Positions 1 through 15,000 of a stretch of DNA of 64,000 bases are shown in pieces. The stretch is taken from NCBI GenBank assembly GCA_000499405.2, contig HG738137.1:16169601-16233600 (forward strand), in the 5' to 3' direction. The notes beneath the pieces were generated by a model, which was given only the letters and a program-made list of their open reading frames with translations, was not told the origin of the DNA and did not search any database. Positions within the stretch are counted from its first letter, which is position 1. Each line of letters starts with the position of its first letter. Both the position numbers and the translations under genes were made by a program. The DNA is from Onchocerca volvulus (lineage: Eukaryota > Nematoda > Chromadorea > Rhabditida > Onchocercidae).

Positions 1-3000
1 TAATCATACCTTGCTGTTGAAAATTCTCAACATAAAAATAAGATGCATGATTTTTGATTCAATTTTAATGGCCGAAATGACATTATTGCTTTTAACAATA
101 ATAGAAAATTCTGCAGTGTCCAATTTCTGCCCTTCATTTTTTTGTCTGAAAATATAATGGCTCGGTATTTAAAAATTATAAACATTTATTTTTACATCAT
201 ATGCATTCGCAATTGCTTGTCATAATCCATGAACTTATGCAATTCGATCGCTACGTTATGCTTTAAAACGTATCGAAATATAGACTATTGAAATGATGAA
301 AACGTAAAATCGGCTAATCAGGAAGTGTTACTAAAGTGGTCAGTAAGGAATTAAACATTTAAAAGATGAACAATTTGTTTCCACAATTGATATTTCCTTA
401 TCATCTCAAAGTTAGAAATTTTAGAAAATAATAGTTATAATGAAGGGAGACAAATAATATATATGAAGAATAAAATTGGGAAACGATTATTTATTTATTG
501 GAACTAAAACTTCCAACATATGATATTTCCTCATATTACGCATAGAAAAAGTAGAATGAAATGAAGGAATATAGAAAGAATGAATGGATTGATGAAATGA
601 TTGAAAACGTTCAAATAAAAAATTATAGGAATTTAAGGAAAAATTATGAGTGAAAGTGAAAATTTCTTTTAGAAGATCTAGAAAAAGAAATTATATCAGA
701 TTGTTTCATCGATATTTTTCATAAAAATTTAAAATTAATCAAAGAAAATGAAAATTAGCAAATATGGTAATACAAACGTATTCAATTTGTATCTATGAAA
801 CAAATATAGCATTGTAAAAATCCATTTTTGTTGTTTTCTCCTGTTATCATCTAAAATGATCGATTCCATTGGATTGGTAAAAGAACTTTGTGTATCGTCC
901 AAACAATCCACCGATGTTACAGTAGCTATGACAGCCATACAGTTTGCAATGCATTGCGATAATTCGCTCAGCAAATGGAAAATTGTTTGAGTACAAAATA
1001 TTTCAATTCGTGGGAATAGCGTATCGAAATTTATTGTCAAAAATATTCTGCAAAAACATTGATGAAAAAAATAAAGCTGATAAATTTTATTAGGAGAACA
1101 GAAAGATTGCATTGAACATTCCTGCTTTCTGGAAATTTAATTAACCTCATCTATTATTCTTTTTAAATCACTTTGTTCAATGAATTTAGTGGTATTTTCT
1201 TAGTTTTTCAGTATCACAACTTAATTGTGTTATGATACTATCGCTTACTGTTATTTGTACATCAAAGTAAGGATATTTAAACCAATATATGTGAGATTTA
1301 ATTTAAGTATTTAGCAAATCTTGATTAGAAAAATTGTTCGGATATTTTATCATTACGTAACTATGGTATGGAGATCGGGTAAGATGTTTTTGTTTGTTGT
1401 GCTATATACCGACAGTAAGAGAATTGGTGGAAAGAATGCTAACTGGATATTAAATTATGTTATGTATTTTCAATTGAATTATATTATAAATAAATTTTTT
1501 CTATGCACTATTTTTACTTTTAAAAATTATTACAAAGTCAATTTTTGATGCCAAGTCAATTTTTGACGCTATATGTGAAATGCTAATTAAATTGTAATAA
1601 ATCGCTTCTCATAACTAATTTCTGAAGTATATTTCTTAATTAATTCCTTATTTTTTTTTTTATCAAATTATGAATTTTTGTTTAAATTGCTTGATCAATT
1701 CATTGTTTTGGTTGATTTGTAAAATTAGATGCAAAGTTACCTTGTCGCACTTAGTTGTCGATTATCTATGTCAACGCTATAATTGATAGTAGCACCAATA
1801 GTTACCGTATCCAAAAGTAAAAATAAAAACGATGGTTGATCAGTTCGATTTTTGCTTTTTCCCGATTGAACTAGGTATGCCTGCAAATTTTGCTATTCGA
1901 TGAAAAATAAGGTAAAATTATTAAGAAGTGAATTTTAAAGAAGCATTTATTAGTTTATATTCAATGAAGTTCTTGCAAAATAATTAATTAATATCAAATT
2001 TTAATTGCATTTTGTAATTTTAGCAAGTTTAAACGGTGAGAATAAAAATTGCAGTCACATCGAAGGTAAATATTTGTAATAATTGCTAACTGGAAATACA
2101 TTTCAATTCAGTATGATAATTTTTAATGGTTAACATATTAATTGATCCAGAGTGTTTGATACACTTATTCCTTCTTTTTTTTTTTTTTTCTTTTTTGATG
2201 AAATCAGATTGGTAAGAATAATCTTTTTCTTTTCGACTAATATTTAACTTCTTATGCTAATTTTGATTAAACCGAATATTATTTCCAAGTGTTGGAATAA
2301 CTGAAGAAGATTTCATAAGGTTCCAATATTTATAGCGATCAAGCTATACTAATCTTTTTTTTATTTCATAAGAAGCCTAAATTGTAAGCATATGTCAACT
2401 AAAATGTTCTGATGTTGGATAATTAATTGCAATGTTGTGGGGATTAAAGTTTATGTACAATTTTTAAATTGTTCGAAATATTTACATTGTTTGGATTGAA
2501 TGAATTTTGTTGCAATCTAACTCTATAAATGTGAGGACTAATGCTCGTATGCGTAGTCTAATTATTAAAATCCTATTAATGGCCAGAAATGAGGCAATGA
2601 TCAAAGCTTACGCTTCATTTGAATATAACTAAACCGAATATAAGGCAACCGATGGCAGCCATCTAAACCGTCATAGCAGCCAGCAGTAAGCGGAATAGCA
2701 GAACAGTGCGACTACTACTACAATATCTCTACAACGTGTATGAATGGTTTAGATTGCCTCGTACTATCAATTTCCATTCCTGGTTTTTTTTGGGGCTTAT
2801 CAATTCTTTTTGGATCATTTACTCATAACTTTCCTGAATTCAGCTAAGGTAAACGAATAAACAATTAAAATTACTATTACTTGTAGAAAACCACCAACTC
2901 AAACAAATAACTTTCACGGCAATAAATAAATTTATGCCAAATATAAATTCTTTAAATTTCTTATTTTAGTCTATTTTTTTCAAATTTATTCTTCAAGTGT

Positions 3001-6000
3001 TATTTTTTTGTCAATATCACATTTACATTGTTAATATAGGTAAAATAAAAAAGAAAGAAATAGTTAAATTATGAACCTTAAATTTCCCAGCCATAAATTT
3101 AAGTGAAAACTGAAATCCTTTATAGGGTAACCTGAATACCATATTAGTATCTAAGTGATAATTCTGAAAATAGCAAAAACCTAAAACATTTTTGAACAGG
3201 TGATCAAAAAAATCAATAACGTTGATTTTCTTTAATATAGTATATTTAAATGATCATTTGAATAAAAAAATCCTCATAAAATTTCACAAAGGAATTTTAT
3301 TTTCTTTGTCTATTTAAACTATTTTATTGAATATTTAAAATGGATTCAAGTTTGAAAAAAGTCTTGCCGAGTTAAACAAAAATGATATAAATATATGAAA
3401 AAATTCAGAAATAAAAGAATTATTATCAGTTATAATTCCGAAAATGTATCATCATTTTATTCCAGCAGCAATTTGAACTAATTCATTAATGAATGAATCA
3501 TTCTCACTTATTTTACAAACTCTCGGTTTTTTTGGTTTTTCATATTCTGATATTTTGCAACAGTGTTACATGAGAAATTTAATACTAATGATATTTGATA
3601 ACATACTTCTCTAATTACTTTTTCCTATATTAATTGATTCTTGAAGAAATTTAAGGCCAAATTTTAAATATACCTTGAATAAAGGCCAAAAAAATACAGG
3701 TAGCGAAATATCGAATTGCTTCATTGCAAGATTTTCAATCTCTTCAAGAAAAAATTATCATAGCCTTTTTTGTAGCATAATATTACCAAAAACAAAAAAA
3801 AAAAATACTTGGAAAATAACAAATAGAATTTATGATGAGTACTTTGTCTGTATACTATGTATACTATTAATATCAATTCTGATACCATTTCCAATAGCTG
3901 AATTTGTTTTGAGATTAGGTATCGAAAGCGTTGCGGTTGATCCTATAGTTCGTTTCGTTGCTACAACATCATCACCAGAAGTTGGAACTGCTCCTATTAA
4001 CGATTTCGTATTTTCCCCCAACAAACTCCGAGAATATTTTTTAGCCGTTACGAAATCGGTAATCTAAAATTAACGCTATTAAATACTTTGTAATTTAAAC
4101 AGGCTGATAAGAAAAACCCGGCATACTGATCAACTTTTAAGAATGTTTCACGATTTATGGTAAATTAAATTGCGAAAGAATTAAATTGAAAAATAAATTA
4201 AGATTGATTATACAAAATAAACATTGTAAGTACATTAATGGCAGAAATTCGGAATAAAAGAAAGCTATGAATATTAAATTGAAATGATAAGATTTTCGGC
4301 CAAAAATATTCTGTAAACATATAAATAATCTGTTTCATCATAAGGATAAATCATGATCATGCGTTCAGCTTATCGGATGATATTTCAGGTTTTAGTTTTG
4401 AAATTTTAGGTAGAGTTTTGCCGATCATTTTATGCAGATGTACTGCATTATATTTTGCTTACATGATAATCTATCAAAAATGATAAAAAATTAATTTAAA
4501 TATCACTTCATCTATTCTTCTTCATTCCATTTTCCTGTTAATGTTTTAACTAACCTTAACATGTGGTTCAAGTAATTTTTGCCATGAATTCAGTAATGCA
4601 ACGAAGGCAAACTTCCGATTCGATTTCGATGCAATGAAAGAATCTAATGATAATGAACGATTCTTCCAATAATTATAACGCTCAATTTCATCCTTCTGCA
4701 TCGAGCAATGCAATAAGAAAAGCATTAACTTGCAGCTTGCACAAGTATTTATTACTATTGCATATCGTTTTACTTCATTTAATGAATTCGGACATACTGA
4801 TAAAATCTGCAGTGAAAGAGAAATGATGTGATAATTATTTGTAAAAAAAAAAAAAGACATTGTTGGCATATAGAAATGGAGTTTTCTTGAAAGATTTTTG
4901 AAAATGGATTTCAAATAAGCCTTAAATAAATTTATTCCTTGTACAATGTCTGTAAAATGAATTGAATAAATGCATTTTTTGAAGTAAGAAATTTGTAAAA
5001 TTTTTGAAAATTTTAAATTCTAAATCTGTAATTTCAACCAAATCATCGCGTAAATCCAATGCTTCACTTAATGCTTTACACATGCATAAATCAAGCCATT
5101 GATCGTATTTTGCTAATGTATGATAAATAGATTTTTGAAATTGATATAGCATTTGTAGCCAAGATATTAGGGATGAAGTTATCGCTAGTTGTAATAATGT
5201 CATATTCCTAAATTGATCGTAATTTTAGATACAAAGAAGGTACTTCCCTCAATTTGATCAAAAAAAAAGAATAGAATTTTTTTCGCTTCGATAATACCAA
5301 ATAAATTGCAAACTGAAATTCCCGTATCTTACACTTCCAATTTTTAAGATTAACTAAAATATACGTGTAACGCAACGTGTATACTTTTTGGAAGCATAAA
5401 ATTACCTCTGCTAAGCATAAAATAGTCTTACTGAAATATAAAGACTAAATGTTCATTATTTAGTATAACTATTTTTAAATATAAATACTGAAATATTAAT
5501 ATTTCGTAATCTATTGTAAATGTCAATCTTCCCGTACCATTATTTGTAAATGAAAATATTCCGGTAGTGATTTGAAAATATCTGGTATTTTATGTTTATT
5601 TAATTGCTAATTTACTTGTTTTCCTCACTTTTTTTTCTTGGTAAATTAAAAGAAGACAAATTGAATAATTTAATACCGTTGTTTATCCCAATATTCACTA
5701 CTGGAAGAAATCCTTAAGCGTGGCTCACCAGCGCGAATGATAATTTCACTACCGTTAATCCAATGTACAATATTTTGACGATTAATATTTGCTTTCAATA
5801 AAATATTCGGTACATTTAACTCTGTAATAAAATATAGAAATTATAAGTATATAAGAAAGAGAAAGAGAGAAAAAGAAGAAAAGTAAAAATTAAATTTTGG
5901 AAAAATTTTTCAATATTCTAAAAATTTATACATCAGTAGACAATTTATCTTTTAATTTGATAATAAAATAAATGTATTTCCCTCAGTCAATTATTTTTTT

Positions 6001-9000
6001 CATATTGACTTTATTTTTTTACTTTTTTCATTAATATTATTCAGTATCAAAATTTATGCTTGTTTAATTATGATACAATTTTGGACGTATTTTCATTTGA
6101 ACATTACCGTATGATTTATGTGACATTTTGTAAAATGCATAAATATTTTGCAAACAATTATTTAAAAATTGTACCGATATTTTGTTTTGTTTTTATCAAA
6201 TCTGTATTTTTTAATATACACTCATTTATTTCCTTCATTTTACACAATTTAAAGCAACAAAAACTTTAATTCAAATAAATCAAAAAAACTGAAAAGTTTT
6301 AGAAAATGTCTAAAATATATGTCTTTAAAAATCTACACTAATTAATAAATGTAATAGGAAAAAATATACTAAAATAGTAATACCACTAAGGATAATTAAA
6401 TTGCTGTGTCGTAATCGTTTCGATATATCCAATTCTTTCCAATTTGTTAAAAAATTTTTTTGCCAATGATCGATTAAAGATTCCTTTTCTTCCATATTTT
6501 CTCCCATATAAACAATTTTTGCAAATTGTGTATGATAAAGCGTTTGAGCATCAAAACTTATCATATGCATTTCCTATATTTATTACCAGAAATGTATGAA
6601 CAGAATTTTTATAAATTTTCCCTACGCTTCTTATCGTTGCGAATCGATTCATTTCTCGTCATTTATTTATCAAAAATGAAAAAAAAAAAAAACGAAGAAA
6701 ATAAATTCTGATACCTATTTTAGAAATAATATCAGCGCAATTTTGTGAATAGAATTTGTACGATATAAGCGCCTAACTATTTTAGTTCAAATCTTTTTCC
6801 TTTCGTTTTTTGTTTTCATTTTTTTTTTCTTTTTTTTTGAGATGAATTGAAAATCGAGTAAAGAATAAAATTAAAAATTATATACGGCCATTTACATTTT
6901 GTTTATTTGAGAAAACATTCAAATAACATTTCTGTCCATAAATCATTGCAACTGTAGAATGTGCTGTGATGTCATTAGGTTTATTTTTATAACCTTTTAA
7001 AATTATATCATCAAAAAAAGTTGCTTGAAAAAACGTAATATGAAGAGGTGGTAAGCCAAAATGAGCACTCATTGCTGGTAATAATGAATCTGCAACACAT
7101 TGGTAATTATAAAATGATTAAAAAAAGTTTTGAGAAGTATGATTTAATATAATAAAAAGAAAAAAAATGATAAAAATGGAAAATTTATCAGGAAAAAGCA
7201 ATAGGATTCATGAAGTAATAAAAGTGTAATTCTAAAATTAAAATTAAAAATAAAACTGAATAAGCAAAATTTTGATAACAAATGGATAAAAGGTGAAAAA
7301 TTCAATTTACCCTGAACAGAAACATAATTTTTTTCGGTTATCAATTGCTTATGACATTTGGAAACACATGAAGCATAGGCATTTTGTATGATTGAAATTG
7401 GATTTATTGTTGTTAAAATCATTTCCGCTCGTTCCGTAAGGCGTTGTATCACTTCGAGACTAAGTGGTGTAAGAAAGACCTATTTGAAAAGATATGATAA
7501 GTGATAAAATCAATGTGTGGCTAATTTCGGCAAAATGATTAATTTCAAATTAGTAATTAATATTTCCGTGATAAAAACAGTAATGGTATTAGCAATAATA
7601 ATAACAATAATAAAACAAGAAACATTCAATTAATAGTAAAAAATGTAAAGAAATATTTCGTAAAAATTTGATATGGAGAAGAAAAAAAGTAATTTTGTAA
7701 AAAAATTGATAAGGAAAATAGTATAAACAAATTTAAAAGCGCCAAAATTATCTTTTCCGATTTTGAATTAAACCGGAGAATATTGCTATCAGAAAAAGAG
7801 TTACGGTAACAGGAAAAAAAAAAAAAAGGAAACGGTAACAGGAAAAAAAAAAAAAAGGAAACCTTAATTATTGATGACATATTTCCCCATCCATAAATAA
7901 TTTCAGGATCAGTACCCCAATTTGTTGGTCGCTTAATGTACGATTCTTGCTTATGTATTGCTTGTAATTGTTCCTCTTTTGATGATATGAAAATATTTTC
8001 CTTACTTGTACTCTCTAATCCTCTTATTTCAACTAAATGTAAATTATTGATGCCACTTCGAATCTATAAATAATTTCATTTATTGATGGTTTGTTGTTTA
8101 CTAGTGTCTAAGGCCTAAGGCCTAAGCCTAAGCCTAAGCCTAAGCCTAGTATCAGTTTGATATTTTATTAACTATTAATTATTAAATATTTGCAAATCTT
8201 TTATATAATAAAATTTCTACAATTTATCTGCAAAAAAAGAGAAAAAAACCCATCGAATTATCTTATCATTAATGAATTACCCGGAAAAAATACAATCGTT
8301 TGAAGAAATCCGCTTCGGAAATTCGAACTTGCTAATATGCATTACGTTAGTATAAAGAGAAATTTCAAGCTAACTTAAGGCAAGAAAAGGGATTTACCAA
8401 TTTAAATCGATTTAACATATTTTTTGTATTCATATTTTCGAATTGTATATGGTATATATCCAGAAAATTACGATAAGTACCCAGGGGAGCTCCGGAGCTC
8501 ATAGACTTAGTTGTTCTTGGATGAGTATCAAAATTATCGTGATAATTTTTTGTGGCTGATTTCTGCAAAATATAAAATTTTCGATTAAGTTTCGGAGTTC
8601 AACTTAAGTTATCCGACAGAGAAGGAAATTAATTGCAGAATTAGTTTAAAATTCTATGTATTGTTGTAGAAAGATTGAAAATAACTGTATGATAAATAGC
8701 ACTATTTGTTCATACAGTTTTAATAACCTATCAAATTGATTATCATGAAATCGTATTCAGGAATTTTCGGATCAAGGTCATGATATGAACAGTCCAATCA
8801 ACTTATTCATGCTTAATTAGATCATTAGTAGTTTGAATCATTCAATCTTGATTGATCCCTTGTCATTCTGTTCATTTTAGTCAAATCATTGACAATTTGG
8901 ATCATTTAACATTAGAACCGATTTTTACACTTTTTTCGCTTACTTTAATATTTTAGACATCAAATTCTATGTTTCATTAAATTCTGCTTATATCAATTCC

Positions 9001-12000
9001 ATATCACCGTCTAAGATATTCCAGTATATTCAATAAATGAAGGATAAAAATACATATTTATTAGGCTATTGTATAAAACAATGGATTTCAAATCCAAAAT
9101 TTAGTGAGATAAAAGTCTATTTTCAAAATATGGAAATACCTTTTGTTCATCGGAAACGTTAATAATGTGAAAATTATTTTCTTCGAATAACCTTAAAAAA
9201 AAAATTGTACGTGAAAAATCTAGCTAAATGTAAACAATCCAGAAATTGAAAATGGAAATTTTACGCACTTTTTCGATGGATATATAATACTTTGACCAAA
9301 GCCAGGCTGTTTAGATGCATCGTTAATTTGAGGTTGTGCAAGTTTTTGCATAAAATCAGCCATAAAAATACAACCACTATAATAAGTGAATATTGAAAAT
9401 TTCTTAAAGATTTAAAAATATTAACTATAACAAGTATGGAAAACTCAATTTTATTAGTTTTATTTTATTGCAATAACAAGTTTTTTAAATATTATATGAA
9501 GTGTATCCATGAAGTAATTACAAAACGAAGGAGTGATTGAATTAAAATTAAATTCGCATGAAAATTTTCGAAATTTCTATCCTACAATCATTTTGGTTAA
9601 TTTCTGTTTAAAAGAAATATATAAAAGAATTAGCAAAAAATTTTTCATCAGTTATTGAAATAAATGAGTGAACTGACAAATGAGTAAAAAATGAATCAAT
9701 AAAATCAGATCTTTGCAAACGATTTTTACGTGTAAAAATTTTTCTAGCAATAGTAAAAATTTGAATTCATCAAATCTTTCAGATCATCAAGGATTCGGAC
9801 TTTCAAACGGTCACATTGTTTCCAATTTCTGATACATGGATTTCTACTTCTACTTCTACTCCTGATACTCTTACTATATATTTCATCACGAAACTTAATG
9901 GTATATTTGATGATTGTAAAACTTATTTACCATGAATTAATAATCATAAATTGAATTTACGCTCATAGATGCTATCATAAAAACATTAAACGATTACAAA
10001 TATATCATTTGTATATTTTTATGATCAATTTTTTTCTCTTACCTCCAATCATCTTCTCCAAAAAATGCGAAACTTCCGTAGCAACCACATTTATTTTCTT
10101 CTAGCCATAAAAAATAAAGCCTGAAAGATTTGCAATTCGAGAGAAAAAACGATTCAAAAATTATGTTTTTTTATTAAAATAAATTTTTTCATTCATTTAC
10201 GTTATTTATCAAAATGAAAAAAAGGCTTAATAATAAATATTATTATAAAATGAAAAATGTCATGCAATGTTTCATTATATTTAAGTTTCATTATATGTAA
10301 AATTACTTATTAAAGTTGTAAGTTTACTGTATTCTTCTGTCTAGTTATAAAAAAATGACGAGTGTCAAAATAGGAAAAAATGAAGGAGGATGAACATTTC
10401 AGCTAAAAAAAAAAAAAAAACCTATGGTTTTTTTTTTTTTTTTTGTTTTCATTATATTGAAACTTTTTTTTTTCGTTTAATTGGATTGAAATAATTAGAG
10501 ACGAACCGTTTCGTATATTCGTCGTGCATCGTTAGAAACTTCGTCCGCTCATTCATCAGATATAAATTTTTAGATGAAAATGGTAGCCGAATTTCAAATT
10601 CAATATCTTGAAAATGAGCTGATCCACATTCAAGCCATTCATTGTCATTTGGCTTGTTTCTTGAACATTTGATAAATTGCTTGAAATCTAACTGAAAAAA
10701 AAAAAAAAAAAAAAGGATTATAATGATGACGGATTTCTGCATTAAGGGTAAAATTTCACGAAAATCTTAAACAATCCCAGAAAACTTGCTTACAAATATA
10801 TAAAACAAATATTCCATTGTTGCGGTATTATTGATGGATTATTCGAATTCGCAAAATTTATTGATTTAATAAGGATCTTAATTTGTAAGATTTATTGATT
10901 TGAAAGAGTATTAAATTTGCAAAAGTTGATGAATTGACATGGTAAAAAAGACATTTACCTGAAGAATACCAAGCAGAAAACTGGAGCAAAACGAGAATTC
11001 ATGACAATTACAGGTACAAATCCGGAGAGGTTCCATTAATATGCACACCATGGCGATATCCTCCATGATGACAATATTTATCAAATCGATACCAATACGA
11101 ATCAAAATATATTTCAACTATAAAAATTTATCAAATTTTTTCGTTGCAATCAAAGTATTTATAACCATTGCCAAAACAACAATGCGTCAAATTACTAGAG
11201 TGATATGATAGCTAATTGATATGATAGGCTATCGAAATGATGATAAGTTAGCTTATCGAAGTGATGATAAGCTTGCATTTAATATTCAGATATTTGGATA
11301 GGGTGTAATTATTTATCACGCCTCACATGATAAATAGTAAATATTTGATTAGCTTATCTATTTCTTGCATGTTTAATCTGCTGATAACAAATATAAAAAC
11401 AACAAGCATCGTAACAAACATTAGAAGTATGAAGATCTAAAATTATCGTTTTTTTTTTTTTTTTCTAAATGATAACATTTCATATCAGTAATTTTAGAAT
11501 CTTCAGCAAGCGTAGAGCAACCTTATCAATTATCACAGAATTTTGGATCGGAATTTCGCACTTTTTGATAGAAAAATTCATAGATATATGTAGCAATTAT
11601 TGAAGCATTGGAAATTTATTTAAAATTTCTATATTTAAATATTCAAAAAAACTGAATAAAGAAAATCAAACATTTTCCGAGCATTCGCAATTTTGAGTGC
11701 GATTTTCCTGATCGACTATTTCAAGATTTGAATGTGGACAAGTGCGCACATCATTCATGTGATGACACATATTATACCTGAAATTAAAAGAAAAGCTTTG
11801 AATTGATTGATAACGTTTTCTTCTTGTTTTACTTTCACTTTTTAGCAATTACAACAATTTTCTGAATAATTGTCATCATATACGAATATTTAAATATTCA
11901 CGTACTCATGCGCCAAAGCTTTACGTAATAATATTTTCCGCGTAAATTGAGTAAAACGGTTAAAAACTCAAAAAATGATCGAAACGGAAAAGAAAAGAAA

Positions 12001-15000
12001 AAACATTTGAATTTTTTAATTTCTTTTTCGTTTTTTTTTTTCTTTCTGAATATATATTCCGGTAAATGTCTTTTTGGCTTTTAGCCGAAATTTGCGAAAA
12101 AAAATATTTTCTTTTATGCGACATTTGTCAATCAAATACTTGTATTGGTACTATTGTTAAAACATTTGAAATATTTCGGTATTTCAAATATTTTTGAATG
12201 ATTACAGTGAATCAAGGAATTCGAAGATGGAAAATAATGCGAATTAATTTTAAAGAAATAATCAAAATTAATTTTCGTTTTCTCAGCTCGAATCATAACG
12301 AAGATGGAAAAAAATACTTAAAACATGATTCGAATAATTAATAATTTAAATGATGATGGAAATTGATTATTGAGATAATGATAATCAAACATCTATAAAC
12401 TAACATTTCAGGTATCAAAAGTTCTTCGTCAATTGCTGCAGATAATAGCAAAAAACTTTCTATTATTTGTGCAAAACATACTAGCTGCAAATGAAAGCCA
12501 TTTTAATAAAAATTTACTTAAAAATTCTAAATTATAACTTGAAATGTAATCATTTTAATATGTAAACTTATACTTTATCGCTAAATTTTTTAATAGGCTA
12601 CTGTTTTGTAGTTCAAAAAATTGCATGTTCACTTCAGTTTTTTGATTTTTCTATCTGTCCTAATTTTAACGTCACTACAAAAAAGACGTATCATAAACGA
12701 TGTTATTTCTTAGTTCATCTATAAAATTACAAGGAAATTTAAAAACTAATAAATTACACGGAAAATTTGAAAATTATACGAGAGTTGAAGAAAGTTGAAG
12801 AAATCTTACCAACATTCTGAAATTTTCATACTTCAAAAAAAAAAACTAACAAATAAATTAAGTGGGTTAATTTAAAATATAATTTAAAAAAAATTTACTT
12901 CTATTGGATCAATTTTAACTATAATTTCGCTTATAATTATTTCCCATGCACAGGCATATTCAACAACACTTGCATTCCATGGAATATTCAATTCAGATGA
13001 AAACGAATTCAGACGTATGGCAATTTGATCAATCGATAAAAGACAATTTTGTATTTTTTTGAATGATTCAGATTCTTGGGAGAATATTTGCAATCCAGCA
13101 ATAATTATCTGAAAATTTTAATTATTATTATTTCTTTTTCTGCTCCTTATTCAAGTAAAAAATTGTGGTAACCAAAAAAAAAATTTTTTCCATTTTTTGA
13201 AACGATAGAATAAAGACTGATTATAAAATCTATAAAAACCAATTATACAAAACTAAACTAATTATACAAATATTTTGTATAATTCATTAAAAATCACAAC
13301 TGATAATAGTAACTAATCGATTTAGCCTAACAAAAACTTTCTAAATAGCGTGAAAATTTCAATTTTCTGCCATTTTTATACAATTCTATAAGTTCACAGT
13401 AATCTGTAAAAGAATTTCGATAACTTTTCCTTCTTTTTTTGCAGCATTTGTAGACAAAAAAGAAATTAAAATTTTGGAATTTCATGAATTGAAATTACCA
13501 ACTTGACATCGTAAATCACGGATTTTTCGTACCATTTCTATAACCATGATGTCAATTTTCATCGTTGGACAAGTATCTGCAATAAAACAATGCATGAAAA
13601 ATTAAAAGTGAAATAAAATTCCGGAAAATTACTACATTTATGGATCCGAAAATGAATTAATAGTAAAGAATCACCGGGATTTTCACCCGTTGTTTTGACA
13701 GCATGGGTAAGAAAGTGTCCATGAGCCTTCTGAAGTCGAAAACTTAGTTTTACATCCAAAGGCCGATACTTTTCAATTTTATGTTCTACATCACCGTAAA
13801 GTCGTCGAGAAAGTGATGCATAGGCTTGATAGGAATCGATATCTGATTGCTGCAATTTTATGCAAATTTACAACAAAATCATTCTTATGGATAAAGAAAT
13901 AAAAAGTTTGGGCAGAACGACTGAATCATAGAAAGAGCAGTTCGAAGATTATTCTGGCAATGAGAAATTTAAAATTAAATGAAGTAATCGATAATCAAAT
14001 ATTCGACAAATAAGAAATTTAAAACATAATTTAAATTAATTATTTTAAACATTTCAAACAAATTATTCTTCAATTTGATATTCATTGTATTTATTTACTG
14101 TTTTGAAATTAAGAATTTTCAGAATTATATAATTTTAAACTTAGTAAATTTGAATTTAAAAGAGAAAAAACATATTTCTTTAAATTATATCATGTAACAT
14201 ATTATTTCAGTTATCCCAATTTCTTTGGAAATTTTCAATTACAAAAATTGAGTTTATTTCAAAAAAAGTTGTATTACACTTAACCTGATAGTATAAAATA
14301 AAGTAGTCGTTAATATAATTTTTGATAATCCAGCAAGCAAAACCGGAAAGAAACAATTCCGGTGGTTGAATTACAATCTGAAATGATCATTAATGTTTGT
14401 TTATTTTAAATTCATACAATCAATTTTAAAATATTTCAAAGGAATAAAGATATGAAATATTAGTAAGAAATGTTGATTATGCATTGTATCTATTGTAACC
14501 TACTTCAATTTGAGTAAAATTAGGTTCTAGCTCAAATGGATGTGCTAGATGTTGGGTTGTTGAAGTAGTTTGAATTCGTGTCGGTAAATCGCTTTGATAT
14601 GAAGGATATATCGGATGCCACAAACAATCACATGTGAATATAATTTGTTGAGTACGTAAAAAATCTAGCCAGCTCTAAAAAATTAAATTAAATTTTTTAA
14701 ACATTACAAAAATAATAAACATGTTACTTGTTGATTTGCATCTTATTCCATTTAAACGGTTCTGATAAATTTCCAAATTTTTCAAAATTTCAAATTAAAT
14801 TTATCATATTACTGAAGAAATTTCATTCAACCATTTTAAAAGTATTACGGAGGAAATTTCATTCGACTATTTTAGAAATTAAATTTGCAATAATTCATAA
14901 TGATATATGTAAAGATAATGATTTAGAAATGATTAAATTAGTTTATACGAAGGAATAAATTTTGAATAATAGCAAAACTTTTCAATTCGAGAAAAAATCA

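Noticed and set aside
2640..2720. tRNA or other structured RNA in the GC-richer block
   Set aside because: No T-loop (GTTC) or A-box pattern and no cloverleaf pairing seen by eye.
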